64,000 bases of DNA from Chitinophagaceae bacterium (GCA_016710165.1 JADJLJ010000005.1:62001-126000), one strand, 5' to 3'. Positions 1-7,901 are shown, counted from the first letter of the stretch. Notes: generated by a model from the letters alone, not told the origin. A program made the numbers and translations.

Positions 1-145
1 CGATAATCTGTTTGTACATGGCCAGGCTGTTAGCTTTGAGAAAGCAGCAAGGATCGCTTTGAAAGAACTGAAACGACTGGTACGCCAGCAGGTAAAGAAG
101 CAAAAGGAAGTTCCTGATCAAAAACTCAGTACGGTAAAGGTTTGA
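1..145 (+). CDS. C-terminal fragment of an unidentified protein
   Basis: An open frame enters from the left edge and ends at a TGA at 143-145, giving about 47 residues. The fragment is rich in Lys, Arg and Gln (for example KELKRLVRQQVKKQKE) and looks helical and basic. I do not recognise a family from this tail. It is convergent with the phosphoribosyltransferase gene that follows. No start codon lies in the window, so the size of the protein is unknown. Confidence 0.5.
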   Translation, partial: DNLFVHGQAVSFEKAARIALKELKRLVRQQVKKQKEVPDQKLSTVKV

Positions 146-202
146 TGAGAGCGGATAAACGGGAATAGAAATTGTGCAGGGATCATTCCGGCGAGGATGA
201 TC

Positions 203-835
203 TCAGCCTGTTTTTTTCAGTTCTTTCAGTTTATCCAGGTAATGCATCACTTCTTCATCACTTACCTGTTCAAAGTCTTCATAAAAAGCACCTACCCCGT
301 AAAAATCTTCGGGTATTAAAACGGCCACCACTTCATCCACTTCTTTTTCCAGTTTTTGAACCGCAGTTTCCGAGGCCACCGGGACACCGATCACGATCTT
401 AGCCGGATTACTTTTTCGCAACACATTCACCGTACCCAGCAGTGTATTGCCGGTGGCAATGCCGTCGTCGATCACAATGACCGTCTTCCCTTCGAGTTTT
501 TCCGGTTCTTTATCACCCATGAAACGGGCATGCATCTCCTTCAGCCTGCTGCGGATGCGTTGTAATTCCTGTTCGATATATTCTTCGGTAACACCCTCAT
601 GCGGCACTACAAAATGATCGGTAAGGCTTGCTGCGCCAATTGCATATTCTTTATTCATCGGGTGGCCGATCTTTTTGGTCAGTATTACTTCTACCGGCAA
701 GCCCAGTTCCCGGGCAACGGCATAAGCAACCGGCATACCTCCCCTGGGAACTGCCAATACAATTCCGGGATCGTTCTTATACTTTTTCAGTTTGGCTGCC
801 AGTAATAAACCTGCTTCCAGTCTGTCGTGAAACAT
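203..835 (-). CDS. Phosphoribosyltransferase family protein (COG1926-like)
   Basis: A 210-residue type I phosphoribosyltransferase fold. The PRPP-binding signature VIVIDDGIATGNT lies near residues 118-130, and an N-terminal VPRGGMPVAYAVA loop near residue 30 fits the same family. The substrate is unknown; this subgroup is usually annotated only as a predicted phosphoribosyltransferase. It is the last gene of a minus-strand operon after the DUF892 and alpha/beta-hydrolase genes, with a 21-base gap. Family members are commonly found fused or adjacent to alpha/beta hydrolases or erythromycin-esterase-like proteins, and both occur here, which supports a shared but undefined stress function. Transcription probably comes from the twin-dyad promoter at 2054-2118. 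Confidence 0.85.
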   Translation of the reverse strand: MFHDRLEAGLLLAAKLKKYKNDPGIVLAVPRGGMPVAYAVARELGLPVEVILTKKIGHPMNKEYAIGAASLTDHFVVPHEGVTEEYIEQELQRIRSRLKEMHARFMGDKEPEKLEGKTVIVIDDGIATGNTLLGTVNVLRKSNPAKIVIGVPVASETAVQKLEKEVDEVVAVLIPEDFYGVGAFYEDFEQVSDEEVMHYLDKLKELKKTG

Positions 836-856
836 AAAATTTACTTTTTCTCATTC

Positions 857-1498
857 TTACCCGGCCAGGTGTTTTTCAAACCAGTTGCCAGCGAGTTCAG
901 AAACAATTTCCATTTTCCCGGGTTCCTCAAACAAATGTGTTGCTCCTTCTACCAACTCCAGTTTTTTTTCACATTGCAGTTTTGCATACGCTTTCTTATT
1001 CATTTCCACTACTTCGTGATCCAGGCTGCCCACGATCAACAGGGTAGGAGCCTGTACACTGGGTAAAACATCTATTGCCAGGTCAGGCCTGCCTCCCCTG
1101 GAAACCACGGCAGCTATCTGCGGCAGGTATGCAGCAGCCCTCAGGGCAGAGGCAGCGCCCGTGCTGGCGCCAAAATAGCCGATGCGGCATTCTTTTACAG
1201 CAGGAAGTCCTTCCAGCCATTCAGTCGCACCGGCCAGTCTTTTGGAAAGTAAATTGATATCAAACCGGTTGGAATAATCTTCGTCTTCTTCCTCTGTCAG
1301 CAGGTCAAACAATAATGTTCCGATATTTTTCCCTTGCAGGTAACTTGCCACCTGCCGGTTGCGGCTGCTGAACCGGCTGCTGCCGCTTCCGTGTGAAAAA
1401 ATAACAATGGCATTTGCCTTCAGCGGGATGATCAATTCCCCCTGTACCGTTACATTGCCAAGCGGAATGTCTGTTTCCCTGTTAAGACGAAAATCCAT
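857..1498 (-). CDS. Alpha/beta hydrolase, dienelactone-hydrolase-like
   Basis: A 213-residue single-domain alpha/beta hydrolase. The nucleophile elbow is GASTG near residue 110, the acid is probably the Asp of GSLDHEV near residue 165, and the histidine is in GATHLFEE near residue 195. An early SHGSGSSR segment fits the oxyanion-hole loop. There is no signal peptide, so it is cytoplasmic. It lies 10 bases after the DUF892 gene and 21 bases before the phosphoribosyltransferase gene, which indicates one operon. In actinobacteria the equivalent hydrolase and phosphoribosyltransferase domains can be fused in one protein. The natural ester or lactone substrate cannot be read from the sequence. Confidence 0.85.
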   Translation of the reverse strand: MDFRLNRETDIPLGNVTVQGELIIPLKANAIVIFSHGSGSSRFSSRNRQVASYLQGKNIGTLLFDLLTEEEDEDYSNRFDINLLSKRLAGATEWLEGLPAVKECRIGYFGASTGAASALRAAAYLPQIAAVVSRGGRPDLAIDVLPSVQAPTLLIVGSLDHEVVEMNKKAYAKLQCEKKLELVEGATHLFEEPGKMEIVSELAGNWFEKHLAG

Positions 1499-1508
1499 TT
1501 TTAATTTT

Positions 1509-2033
1509 TTATCCGGGTATTACGATGGGCGCCCGGGCATTGATGTTTATCTCGTGTTCGGCCAGTTGAGTCAGCCGGTCGTCGATCTGTTTTTCATTCA
1601 CTTCCGCTTCATGAAATACGGCTGCCTGTTGTTCGGTACCTACTACTTTGGCAAATGCAGCTGCCGTGCCATAGGTACTTATTTTAAAATGGTTAATGGC
1701 CTGTATGCTCGCCAGCAGGCAGGCATCTTTTATTTCAACGTCTGAGCAACCGGAAAGTTTTTCTTCCGTGTCTTCAATAAAGGCTCTCATTACCCGGTTT
1801 GTAACGCTGAGCGAAGTGATATGCTCTTCATCAAGAAAGACCTCCAGTTTTTGTATATGCTCTTCTACGTACAAAAGATACCGCTGCAGCACCGTTTTAA
1901 GTTTTAGCGAGCCCGCTTTATTTATCCATTCCGGTAATTTGTTCTTTAACTGCACTTCTGCACTGGTGAACTTACGGGCATCATCATCCAGCAGGTTGCG
2001 CAGTGTGGCGATGGGTTGATAGTTTGCTTCCAT
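1509..2033 (-). CDS. DUF892 (YciE/YciF-like) ferritin-like protein
   Basis: A 174-residue, mostly helical protein matching the DUF892 ferritin-like family. Its N-terminal TLRNLLDDDARKFTSAEVQL resembles the usual opening helix, with later helices near residues 50-75 and 105-130. Carboxylates and histidines such as YVEEHIQKLE and NHFKISTYG could form a diiron site, as in YciF. Members are general stress proteins of uncertain enzymology. It is the first gene of the minus-strand operon, and its ATG lies 20 bases downstream of a -7 box. Two Crp/Fnr-like dyads upstream suggest induction under low oxygen or NO (inference). Confidence 0.85.
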   Translation of the reverse strand: MEANYQPIATLRNLLDDDARKFTSAEVQLKNKLPEWINKAGSLKLKTVLQRYLLYVEEHIQKLEVFLDEEHITSLSVTNRVMRAFIEDTEEKLSGCSDVEIKDACLLASIQAINHFKISTYGTAAAFAKVVGTEQQAAVFHEAEVNEKQIDDRLTQLAEHEININARAPIVIPG

Positions 2034-2053
2034 GATATTCAGTTTTATTGCTA

Positions 2054-2118
2054 CGAATCTACGTTTCCTGCTGCCCGGAATGAATGATATTGGTCACCAA
2101 AAATTTTGATTGACCTCA
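2054..2118 (-). promoter_or_regulatory. Twin-dyad Crp/Fnr-type promoter of the DUF892 operon
   Basis: Read on the minus strand. The -7 box TAGATTCG (2061-2054) is one mismatch from TAnnTTTG. A perfect TGAY-N4-RTCA dyad, TGATATTGGTCA (2085-2096), is centred 33 bp upstream of the box centre. A second dyad with one mismatch, TGATTGACCTCA (2107-2118), is centred 22 bp further upstream. The same geometry recurs at other promoters in this window. Regulator identity is inferred. Confidence 0.7.
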
Positions 2119-2143
2119 TAATGCTGCCCTGGATGGCGTTAAC

Positions 2144-2208
2144 TGATAATAATCATTAAATGCATTGATGGGCGGCATTTTAAACAGGGGCCCGATTCCG
2201 TTGCTTTG
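2144..2208 (+). promoter_or_regulatory. Twin-dyad Crp/Fnr-type promoter of the erythromycin-esterase-like operon
   Basis: The distal dyad TGATAATAATCA (2144-2155) is perfect. The proximal dyad TGATGGGCGGCA (2166-2177) has one mismatch. The -7 box TTGCTTTG (2201-2208) differs from TAnnTTTG at one base. Centre spacings are 22 and 33 bp, identical to the divergent promoter next to it. The start codon at 2259 would give a leader of about 45 bases. Confidence 0.65.
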
Positions 2209-2258
2209 GGAAAGGAACCCGTCCGGGATACCGGGCATAACCGTTAAAACCAAACATC

Positions 2259-3596
2259 ATGCGACGCTACTTCACCAGGGATGTTTTATTGGACGAACGG
2301 GAAACAATAAACTCCATCAAACAATGGTCATATCCATTACAAAATAAATCCGACCTGCAGCCGCTGCTCGACCGGGTAGGCGATGCCAGGATCGTAATGC
2401 TTGGGGAGGCAAGCCACGGTACACATGAGTATTACACCTGGCGGACACATATTTCAAAGCGATTGATCGAGGAAAAGGGTTTTCAGTTCATTGCCGTGGA
2501 GGGTGACTGGCCGGATTGTTACCGCCTCAACCGTTTTATAAAAGGCTATGACGGGGAGAGCAGGAATGCATTTCACGTATTGCATTCATTTAACCGCTGG
2601 CCTACCTGGATGTGGGCAAACTGGGAAGTAATGGCGCTGGCGGGCTGGATGCACCGGCACAACAAAGGATTGTCCGTAAATAAAAGGGCCGGCTTTTATG
2701 GCCTGGATGTTTACAGTCTCTGGGAAAGCATGCAAAGCATCATGCAGTACCTGAAAAAAACGGATCCCGCAGCATTGGAAATGGCAGAGGCTGCGTTCCG
2801 GTGTTTTGAACCTTACCAGGATGATGAAGGGCGCTCGTATGCAAGGGCATCGCAGTTTGTTCCGGAATTATGCGAAAATGAAGTGCTGCATTTGCTGAAA
2901 GAGATACAGCAAAAAATGCCCACCTACAATACGGATCATGAAAATGTTTTCAGTGCAGAACAGAATGCATTGATCGCCGTGCATGCTGAGAAATATTACC
3001 GGGCTATGATCAAGGGAGGTCCGCACAGCTGGAATGTACGGGACAGGCATATGGCCGATACCCTGGAACGCTTACTGGATTTTCACGGGGAAGGATCCAA
3101 AGTGATCGTGTGGGCTCATAATACCCATGTAGGTGATGCAAGGGCAACGGATATGGTGGATGAAGGCATGTTCAACATTGGTGAACTGGCCAGGATGCAG
3201 CATCACGATAAAGGAGTGGTATTGGTGGGCTTTGGTTCTTACAAAGGAACGGTAACGGCGGGCAGAAGCTGGGGTGCCAAAATGAAAACGGTGGAAGTGC
3301 CGGAGGCCAGGAAGGGAAGCTGGGAATATTTACTGCACCGGGCCGGAACGGAAAATAAGTTATTGCTGATGGATGACCTTACCGGCAGTGATATGCTGAT
3401 GGAACATCACATCGGCCATCGGGCGATTGGCGTGGTATATAACCCCGAATATGAGCAGTACGGGAATTATGTGCCTACTATCCTGCCTTTGCGGTATGAT
3501 GCTTTTATTTACGTAGATGAAACCAGGGCATTGCACCCGCTGCATATAGAACCCGACGGCCAGCAGATGCCTGAGACGTATCCATTTGCTGTATAA
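2259..3596 (+). CDS. Erythromycin esterase-like family protein
   Basis: A 445-residue protein of the erythromycin-esterase-like superfamily (COG2312). The family motifs GEASHGTHEYYTWR (about residues 50-63), VEGDWPDCYRLNRF (about 81-94) and WAHNTHVGDARA (about 285-296) are present, with the glutamates and histidines implicated in metal-free ester hydrolysis in EreA/EreC. Environmental relatives often have no role in macrolide resistance, so a resistance function should not be assumed. It is followed after 23 bases by the YbhB-like gene, probably in one operon. The ATG at 2259 was chosen because the family similarity begins shortly after it. Confidence 0.85.
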   Translation: MRRYFTRDVLLDERETINSIKQWSYPLQNKSDLQPLLDRVGDARIVMLGEASHGTHEYYTWRTHISKRLIEEKGFQFIAVEGDWPDCYRLNRFIKGYDGESRNAFHVLHSFNRWPTWMWANWEVMALAGWMHRHNKGLSVNKRAGFYGLDVYSLWESMQSIMQYLKKTDPAALEMAEAAFRCFEPYQDDEGRSYARASQFVPELCENEVLHLLKEIQQKMPTYNTDHENVFSAEQNALIAVHAEKYYRAMIKGGPHSWNVRDRHMADTLERLLDFHGEGSKVIVWAHNTHVGDARATDMVDEGMFNIGELARMQHHDKGVVLVGFGSYKGTVTAGRSWGAKMKTVEVPEARKGSWEYLLHRAGTENKLLLMDDLTGSDMLMEHHIGHRAIGVVYNPEYEQYGNYVPTILPLRYDAFIYVDETRALHPLHIEPDGQQMPETYPFAV

Positions 3597-3619
3597 CCAT
3601 TACCTTAAACTAAAATACC

Positions 3620-4108
3620 ATGAACAATCCATTGGAACATACCGGGGCAACAAGGGCCGTTGATTATATACAGTTAAAGGTCAGCAGTACGGCCTTCGGC
3701 GACGGGGAAATGATCCCCTCCAGATATACCTGTGATGGGAGTAACATCAATCCCCCGCTGGATATTGAACATATTCCGGAAGAAGCCAGCTGCCTGGTAT
3801 TGATCGTTGATGATCCCGATGCCCCGGGGGGTACCTGGGTGCACTGGATCGTTTGGAATATCCCACTGACCCATCACATGAAAGAGAATAATGTACATGG
3901 TATGGAAGGCCTTAATGACTTTGGGCAGCATCATTATGGCGGGCCTTGCCCTCCATCCGGCACTCACAGGTACTTCTTTAAAGTATATGCCCTCGATTCA
4001 TTACTTGAGCTGCCTGCCGATACGGATAAACTGCAATTGGAAAAAGCAATGAGCGAACATATCCTGGCTTTCGGTGAACTGACCGGCTTGTATAAAAGAA
4101 TAAGATAA
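3620..4108 (+). CDS. YbhB/YbcL family Raf-kinase-inhibitor-like protein
   Basis: A 162-residue phosphatidylethanolamine-binding-like protein. Family landmarks are IPSRYTCDGSNINPPLDIE near residues 32-50, the ligand-pocket loop DDPDAPGGTWVHWIVWNIP near 69-87, and GGPCPPSGTHRYFFKVYAL near 107-125. Bacterial YbhB/YbcL proteins are soluble and of uncertain function, sometimes linked to stress or lipid-like ligand binding. No signal peptide is seen, so it is cytoplasmic. It directly follows the erythromycin-esterase-like gene and should share its promoter. Confidence 0.9.
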   Translation: MNNPLEHTGATRAVDYIQLKVSSTAFGDGEMIPSRYTCDGSNINPPLDIEHIPEEASCLVLIVDDPDAPGGTWVHWIVWNIPLTHHMKENNVHGMEGLNDFGQHHYGGPCPPSGTHRYFFKVYALDSLLELPADTDKLQLEKAMSEHILAFGELTGLYKRIR

Positions 4109-4215
4109 AGACGGGTATATTTGTACGGATTAGTTGTTATCATTACCAACAGGGTTCCGGATGTTTTCGGTGGTATTGAATTCACCGGTTGGCTATCTTT
4201 CTTTTATTTCACCCA

Positions 4216-4989
4216 ATGATGAGCACATCCATTGAATATTTTGTTCAGAAGGACTCCATTGTGAGAACGATATGGGGGAAATCCGATACCATCCTTTTTA
4301 TCTTCGCCGGCTCTGCGGCAGAGTTCGCTCTGAACAAGGCCGTTGATTGGTTGTACTTCACCGGTAAACTTCCGGCTGATCCGCTGGGCAGGTTATTTTC
4401 CACCGTTTCGTATGCAAGACAGATCGTTTTTTCAGAACTGGGTAAGGCGCATGCAGCGATTGATAGAATTAATGCCATTCATGACGGGGTGGAAAAAAGC
4501 CGTAATGCAAAAATACCAGACTGGGCTTACCGGGATGTTTTGTTCATGCTCATTCATTATTCCATCGCTTCTTTTGAACTGCTGGAAAGAAAATTGAGTG
4601 ATGCTGAGAAAGAGGAACTGTATGATGTGTTCTTCCGGCTTGGCTCCCGGATGAACTTAAAAGAACTCCCGGAAAATTATACCGCCTGGCTCAGCAGCCG
4701 GCAGAAGCACCTGGAGACTGACCTGGTAAAAAGTGATTACACGGTTGACCTGTACAAGCAGTACAAAAAACACCTGGGGAGGTCAAGGTATAAATTGCTG
4801 CTGGAATCGCAAAAACTTGTTGTGCCTGCAGCGGCAAAGAAAATGCTGGGCCTTAATGAACATTACTGGCTTAAATCCATTCTGCCATTTTATAAATTCA
4901 GCAGGAAAATAAAACTGGATGGTTTAATAAAGTCTGTCATACTGCCTTCCGCATACAGGGAACAGATAAATGCACTTGACAATAATTGA
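4216..4989 (+). CDS. MpaB-type (DUF2236) oxygenase family protein
   Basis: About 257 residues, with the DUF2236/MpaB signature FAGSAAEFALNKAVDWLYFTG and PLGRLFSTVSYARQIVF in the N-terminal third. This helical family includes heme-dependent MpaB oxygenases and the rubber-cleaving latex clearing proteins; a conserved Arg/His pair binds heme b in characterised members. Here H146-like residues (MLIHYSIASFELLE) are candidate ligands. The open frame extends upstream to a TTG, but the ATG at 4216 is preferred. A TATATTTG -7 box at 4116-4123 could drive it, with no dyad at the -33 spacing. The substrate is unknown. A role using O2 would be notable next to a putative O2-producing Nod, but that is inference. 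Confidence 0.75.
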   Translation: MMSTSIEYFVQKDSIVRTIWGKSDTILFIFAGSAAEFALNKAVDWLYFTGKLPADPLGRLFSTVSYARQIVFSELGKAHAAIDRINAIHDGVEKSRNAKIPDWAYRDVLFMLIHYSIASFELLERKLSDAEKEELYDVFFRLGSRMNLKELPENYTAWLSSRQKHLETDLVKSDYTVDLYKQYKKHLGRSRYKLLLESQKLVVPAAAKKMLGLNEHYWLKSILPFYKFSRKIKLDGLIKSVILPSAYREQINALDNN

Positions 4990-4994
4990 TGCCG

Positions 4995-5438
4995 TCAGCT
5001 TTTTTTATTCCGGATGAAGATCACTCCGTCCTGTATCTCATCAGCAAGTTGCTGGATTGTCTTTGCGGTGAACAGATTTATCAATTGCGTTTTTATCACT
5101 TTGTATTGTGCATGCATGGGACATGGCCGGGTTTCGGAACATAACTTTAAACCCATCACGCATTTTTCCAGTATCTCCTCTTCGCCCATCGCTTCCAAAA
5201 CCACACGAACAGGTAATTGTTTTGCCTTTTCCGGAATAAAAAAACCGCCCTGCGGGCCCCGGGCAGAACTGACCACCTTATTTCCCCGGGTCAGTTGCTG
5301 TAATATTTTTGCCGTAAAAGAGCGGGGAGAATCGATCGCCCGGGCAATTTCTTCAATACCCATCTTATTCTCTTCCGAACTTTTTTGGGCTAAAAAAAGG
5401 GTGGCCCTCAGTGCATATTCCGTTGCTTTTGAAAACAT
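4995..5438 (-). CDS. Rrf2 family transcriptional regulator (NsrR-like)
   Basis: A 147-residue Rrf2 protein. The N-terminal winged helix starts with MFSKATEYALRATLFLA, with the recognition region SPRSFTAKILQQLTRGNKVVSSARGPQGGFF at about residues 38-68. Three cysteines in the C-terminal half (C-x6-C-x5-C, in EKCVMGLKLCSETRPCPMH) match the Fe-S ligand arrangement of NsrR and IscR. In NsrR the cluster reacts with NO and releases DNA. It lies just downstream of the norCB-queD operon and close to the norC/nod intergenic palindrome, which makes it the best local candidate repressor for that site. Direct evidence is lacking; IscR-type control is the alternative. Confidence 0.85.
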   Translation of the reverse strand: MFSKATEYALRATLFLAQKSSEENKMGIEEIARAIDSPRSFTAKILQQLTRGNKVVSSARGPQGGFFIPEKAKQLPVRVVLEAMGEEEILEKCVMGLKLCSETRPCPMHAQYKVIKTQLINLFTAKTIQQLADEIQDGVIFIRNKKS

Positions 5439-5501
5439 AGCTTTTATTAAACCGGGAAACTACAATATTTTTTAATGAGCCGGTCATTGATCCGCCAGCG
5501 G

Positions 5502-5648
5502 GTAGTGTTCTATTTTGAATGATTGTCATCCTGAGCCTGCCTGCCGGTAGGCAGGGTACGAAGGATCTCCTGATCAGGATCGTTTACTTAACCTGAGATG
5601 CTTCGTTCCTCAGCATGACAGGTCACAAAATATTCAAAACAGGACACT
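5502..5648. repeat. MITE-like imperfect inverted repeat
   Basis: Outer arms run from about 5502-5520 (TAGTGTTCTATTTTGAAT) and 5631-5648 (its near reverse complement). Inner arms are TGTCATCCTGAG (5524-5535) and CTCAGCATGACA (5609-5620). A central CTGCCTGCCGGTAGGCAGG hairpin and mirrored GAAGGATCTC / GAGATGCTTC segments lie between them. Elements of this look are dispersed in many Chitinophagaceae genomes (from memory). The right arm reads into the last codons of queD. Confidence 0.75.
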
Positions 5649-6086
5649 ACCTGCCGGCGGGTTCAGCGCCCATTCCGCATACGAATCCTTTGTTTCATAG
5701 ATCTTCAGGTATTCTAAGCGGGTATTCCCGGGTAGTTTTGTGCTTAATTCATCCTTTATAAAGACCAGCATATTTTCTGCGGTAGGTTCAGCCGCAAACA
5801 CAACCAGGTTTTCCATGGATGCAAAGCCGGGATTGGCAGCTACAAAGCCGGCAGACAACAATAGCTTGTGATCGAATTTTTCCAGAACCGTATTGCTTAC
5901 GATCTTTTTGATCTCTTTGAAGTCCATCACAAAGCCGGGTGCAGGTATATAAGCATCCCGGTTTGTAACAGAGGAAACCGTTACGTGCAACTCATACGAA
6001 TGGCCATGGATATTTTTACAGGAGCCCTGGTATCCGTGTATGGCATGTGCCATTTCAAAGTGAAATATTTTTGTAAGCTTCAGCAT
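5634..6086 (-). CDS. queD: 6-carboxytetrahydropterin synthase (QueD family)
   Basis: A 150-residue pterin synthase that converts dihydroneopterin triphosphate to 6-carboxytetrahydropterin in the queuosine/7-deazaguanine pathway. The zinc ligands are visible as FEMAHAI (His near residue 13) and NIHGHSY (His pair near 28-30). The catalytic cysteine is in GSCKNIHGH near residue 23, and the C-terminal acid is in KIYETKDSYAEW. The ATG immediately follows the norB stop codon, so translation is probably coupled to norCB, an unusual partner. The last codons lie inside an inverted repeat arm, so the native C-terminus may have been altered by insertion of that element. Confidence 0.9.
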   Translation of the reverse strand: MLKLTKIFHFEMAHAIHGYQGSCKNIHGHSYELHVTVSSVTNRDAYIPAPGFVMDFKEIKKIVSNTVLEKFDHKLLLSAGFVAANPGFASMENLVVFAAEPTAENMLVFIKDELSTKLPGNTRLEYLKIYETKDSYAEWALNPPAGSVLF

Positions 6087-7502
6087 CTATGTTTTTATTT
6101 GGGTTGACCAGTTTAATGAGTTGGTTTGTTCCCCGGCGCTTTCCTTCCTTTTCCGGATGGCTGTTTTGAAGAAACATACGAGCTGGTTCCTCAGCAGGGG
6201 AAAGATCAGCAGGTAGAAGCCTGCCGTCATCACTGTTCCGGCTATGAAGAAAAGGATGAAGTAAGGCCGCAGTTGCAGCATCATCGTGCTGAAAGGGACC
6301 CTGGCCGAACTCATCTGCCATTTGGCTTTTACTATGCCTGCAGTAATGAGGCTGATCCAGAAAATAAGCAGGGAGAGATTTGCAATGAGGTAACCACGGT
6401 TGAACCAGTTCCTCCGCTGCTTAACCGGCATGCATGTATCCTGCAGGATATCCGATGCCATGGCCAGCAAAAGGAAACTGTTGATGCCGATCGTTGCTCC
6501 CATGGTATGGGCCACCGTGATATGTGTGCCATGTGTATACACATTTATGGCGGGTACCGACATGGCGATCGCCAAAGCCAGCGTCAGGAATATCCAGATA
6601 TCTGCCGCCACGATGAACCGGTAGGCCGTGTTGTGATAATGCTTTCTTGCAGCAGTTAACGTGGACCTCCATTGCCATATGATCCTTCCTAAAATAAAAA
6701 GTTCGGTCATACTTACGGCATAACTGATGTGTTTCACCCATGGATAGGTTGGCAGGGTATAAATATGATGTCCCCAGTTGAACATCAGGTTGAACAGGCC
6801 CGTGAAATAGAGCAGGAAGGCAATGGGGGCCCGGCTGTAGTTTTTTTCACCGCTGATCTTTTCCATCAGGAATATGCTGCAGCCATAGATGAGCATGTTC
6901 CATGCGCCAACCATGGAACCATAGGATTTCCATTGTACGGTCATATCATTTACTACGTTGTTCCGGAAGTAAGGGAATAACCATAAATAGGATTCAATAA
7001 AAGTGAACAGGAAAAAGACCAGGCCGGTGAGCCACATCCATACGTAGACCGGTTGTTTTTTAAAGCCGTCAATTGATCCCAGGAAGTTAATGATGAAGAG
7101 TACCCAGCCGGTTGCAATGGGCATGGCCAGGGCCGGGTGAAATTCCCAGTATTCCCGGCCGCCGAACACACCGGCACAATACGATATCAAAATAGCAAGA
7201 ACGGAGATCACAAAAATGAACAATTGGATCCTGGCGAGAAGGGGTGAATAAAGTTCCCTGCCCGTATATTCCCGTAAATAGGTGAGCACGGCTCCCATAG
7301 CACCCAGTATGATCCAGAAGACCATGGAAGATACATGCAGGGGCCTGGTCATTTCAAAAGAGAGATGTGATTTTAAGAACCCCGGTACCAGGTATTGTAA
7401 AGCACCAGTGAGCCCGAATAACATACCGGCTGCAAGTAATAGCATACCGGCTACCAGGAAAAATTTTGTGACACCGGGTTTATTTCTGTTCAATGGTTCC
7501 AT
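6087..7502 (-). CDS. norB: NorB-like nitric oxide reductase catalytic subunit, atypical
   Basis: A 471-residue, about 12-TM heme-copper-oxidase superfamily protein paired with a NorC. NOR-like features: TM2 heme ligand H56 (RPLHVSSMVFW), GGREYWEF near 114-121, the TM7 pair H245-H246 (NWGHHIY), and helix X histidines H324, H327 and H332 (THGTHITVAHTMG). In canonical cNor the helix VI segment carries the first FeB histidine and an essential glutamate; here the corresponding stretch, about 189-213 (SYGSMVGAWNMLIYG), has no histidine and no glutamate. Where canonical NorB has HxH in helix X, this protein reads AHTM. It probably belongs to a divergent NOR family, and activity should not be assumed. 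The start overlaps norC by 23 bases; the alternative ATG at 7505 is equally possible. Confidence 0.75.
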   Translation of the reverse strand: MEPLNRNKPGVTKFFLVAGMLLLAAGMLFGLTGALQYLVPGFLKSHLSFEMTRPLHVSSMVFWIILGAMGAVLTYLREYTGRELYSPLLARIQLFIFVISVLAILISYCAGVFGGREYWEFHPALAMPIATGWVLFIINFLGSIDGFKKQPVYVWMWLTGLVFFLFTFIESYLWLFPYFRNNVVNDMTVQWKSYGSMVGAWNMLIYGCSIFLMEKISGEKNYSRAPIAFLLYFTGLFNLMFNWGHHIYTLPTYPWVKHISYAVSMTELFILGRIIWQWRSTLTAARKHYHNTAYRFIVAADIWIFLTLALAIAMSVPAINVYTHGTHITVAHTMGATIGINSFLLLAMASDILQDTCMPVKQRRNWFNRGYLIANLSLLIFWISLITAGIVKAKWQMSSARVPFSTMMLQLRPYFILFFIAGTVMTAGFYLLIFPLLRNQLVCFFKTAIRKRKESAGEQTNSLNWSTQIKT

Positions 7503-7896
7503 CATAACTGAGCGTAAAGGTTTTTGGGTCCGACCTGCCGGAGGCATCCAGTTGCCTGAAAAATCCCAGCAGGTTTTTTATCTCCGACTGGTCCAAATGA
7601 AAATCGGGCATGATGCTGGTCCCGTTCTTGAGGAATGCTTCAATATATGCCGGCCCTCTTACCGAGTAAACATTCGTGAGGTCCGGGCCCAGGTATCCGC
7701 CCAGGCCATATACCTGGTGGCATGCATTGCAATTATATTTTTGCCATGACAGTTTCCCGGCAGCGGCTTCCAGGTCCTGTTTGATCCTTTTTACCGGCAG
7801 GTTGGAATACAGGTAAACGGAATAACACAGGAAGGATGACAGTAAAAGAATCAGTACTGAGATCCGCTGCCGGTCGCTGGATAAATGATAACGCAT
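7480..7896 (-). CDS. norC: NorC-like membrane-anchored monoheme cytochrome c
   Basis: A 138-residue protein with one N-terminal TM anchor (about residues 12-30, ISVLILLLSSFLCYSVYLY) and a single periplasmic cytochrome c domain. The heme attachment site is CNACH near residue 57, followed by GLGGYLGPDLTNV, and the probable axial methionine is in TSIMPDFH near residue 96. NorC feeds electrons to NorB. The pair, with queD, is transcribed away from the putative nod gene. Its -7 box TAAATTTG lies inside the spacer of a perfect inverted repeat at 7902-7925, which suggests repression of transcription when NO is absent. Confidence 0.88.
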   Translation of the reverse strand: MRYHLSSDRQRISVLILLLSSFLCYSVYLYSNLPVKRIKQDLEAAAGKLSWQKYNCNACHQVYGLGGYLGPDLTNVYSVRGPAYIEAFLKNGTSIMPDFHLDQSEIKNLLGFFRQLDASGRSDPKTFTLSYDGTIEQK

Positions 7897-7901
7897 AAAT
7901 A

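Noticed and set aside
2259..3596. Functional macrolide resistance gene
   Set aside because: The family name comes from EreA/EreC, but most environmental members have no shown erythromycin esterase activity, and the context is stress and low-oxygen regulation.
4189..4215. TTG start at 4189 for the MpaB-type gene
   Set aside because: The extra nine residues are not like the family N-terminus and an ATG at 4216 opens the conserved region.
5439..5501. NsrR-type palindrome upstream of the Rrf2 gene
   Set aside because: ATTAAA and TTTAAT half-like pieces are present but not at the 8-base spacing of the norC/nod repeat, so autoregulation by the same motif is not supported.
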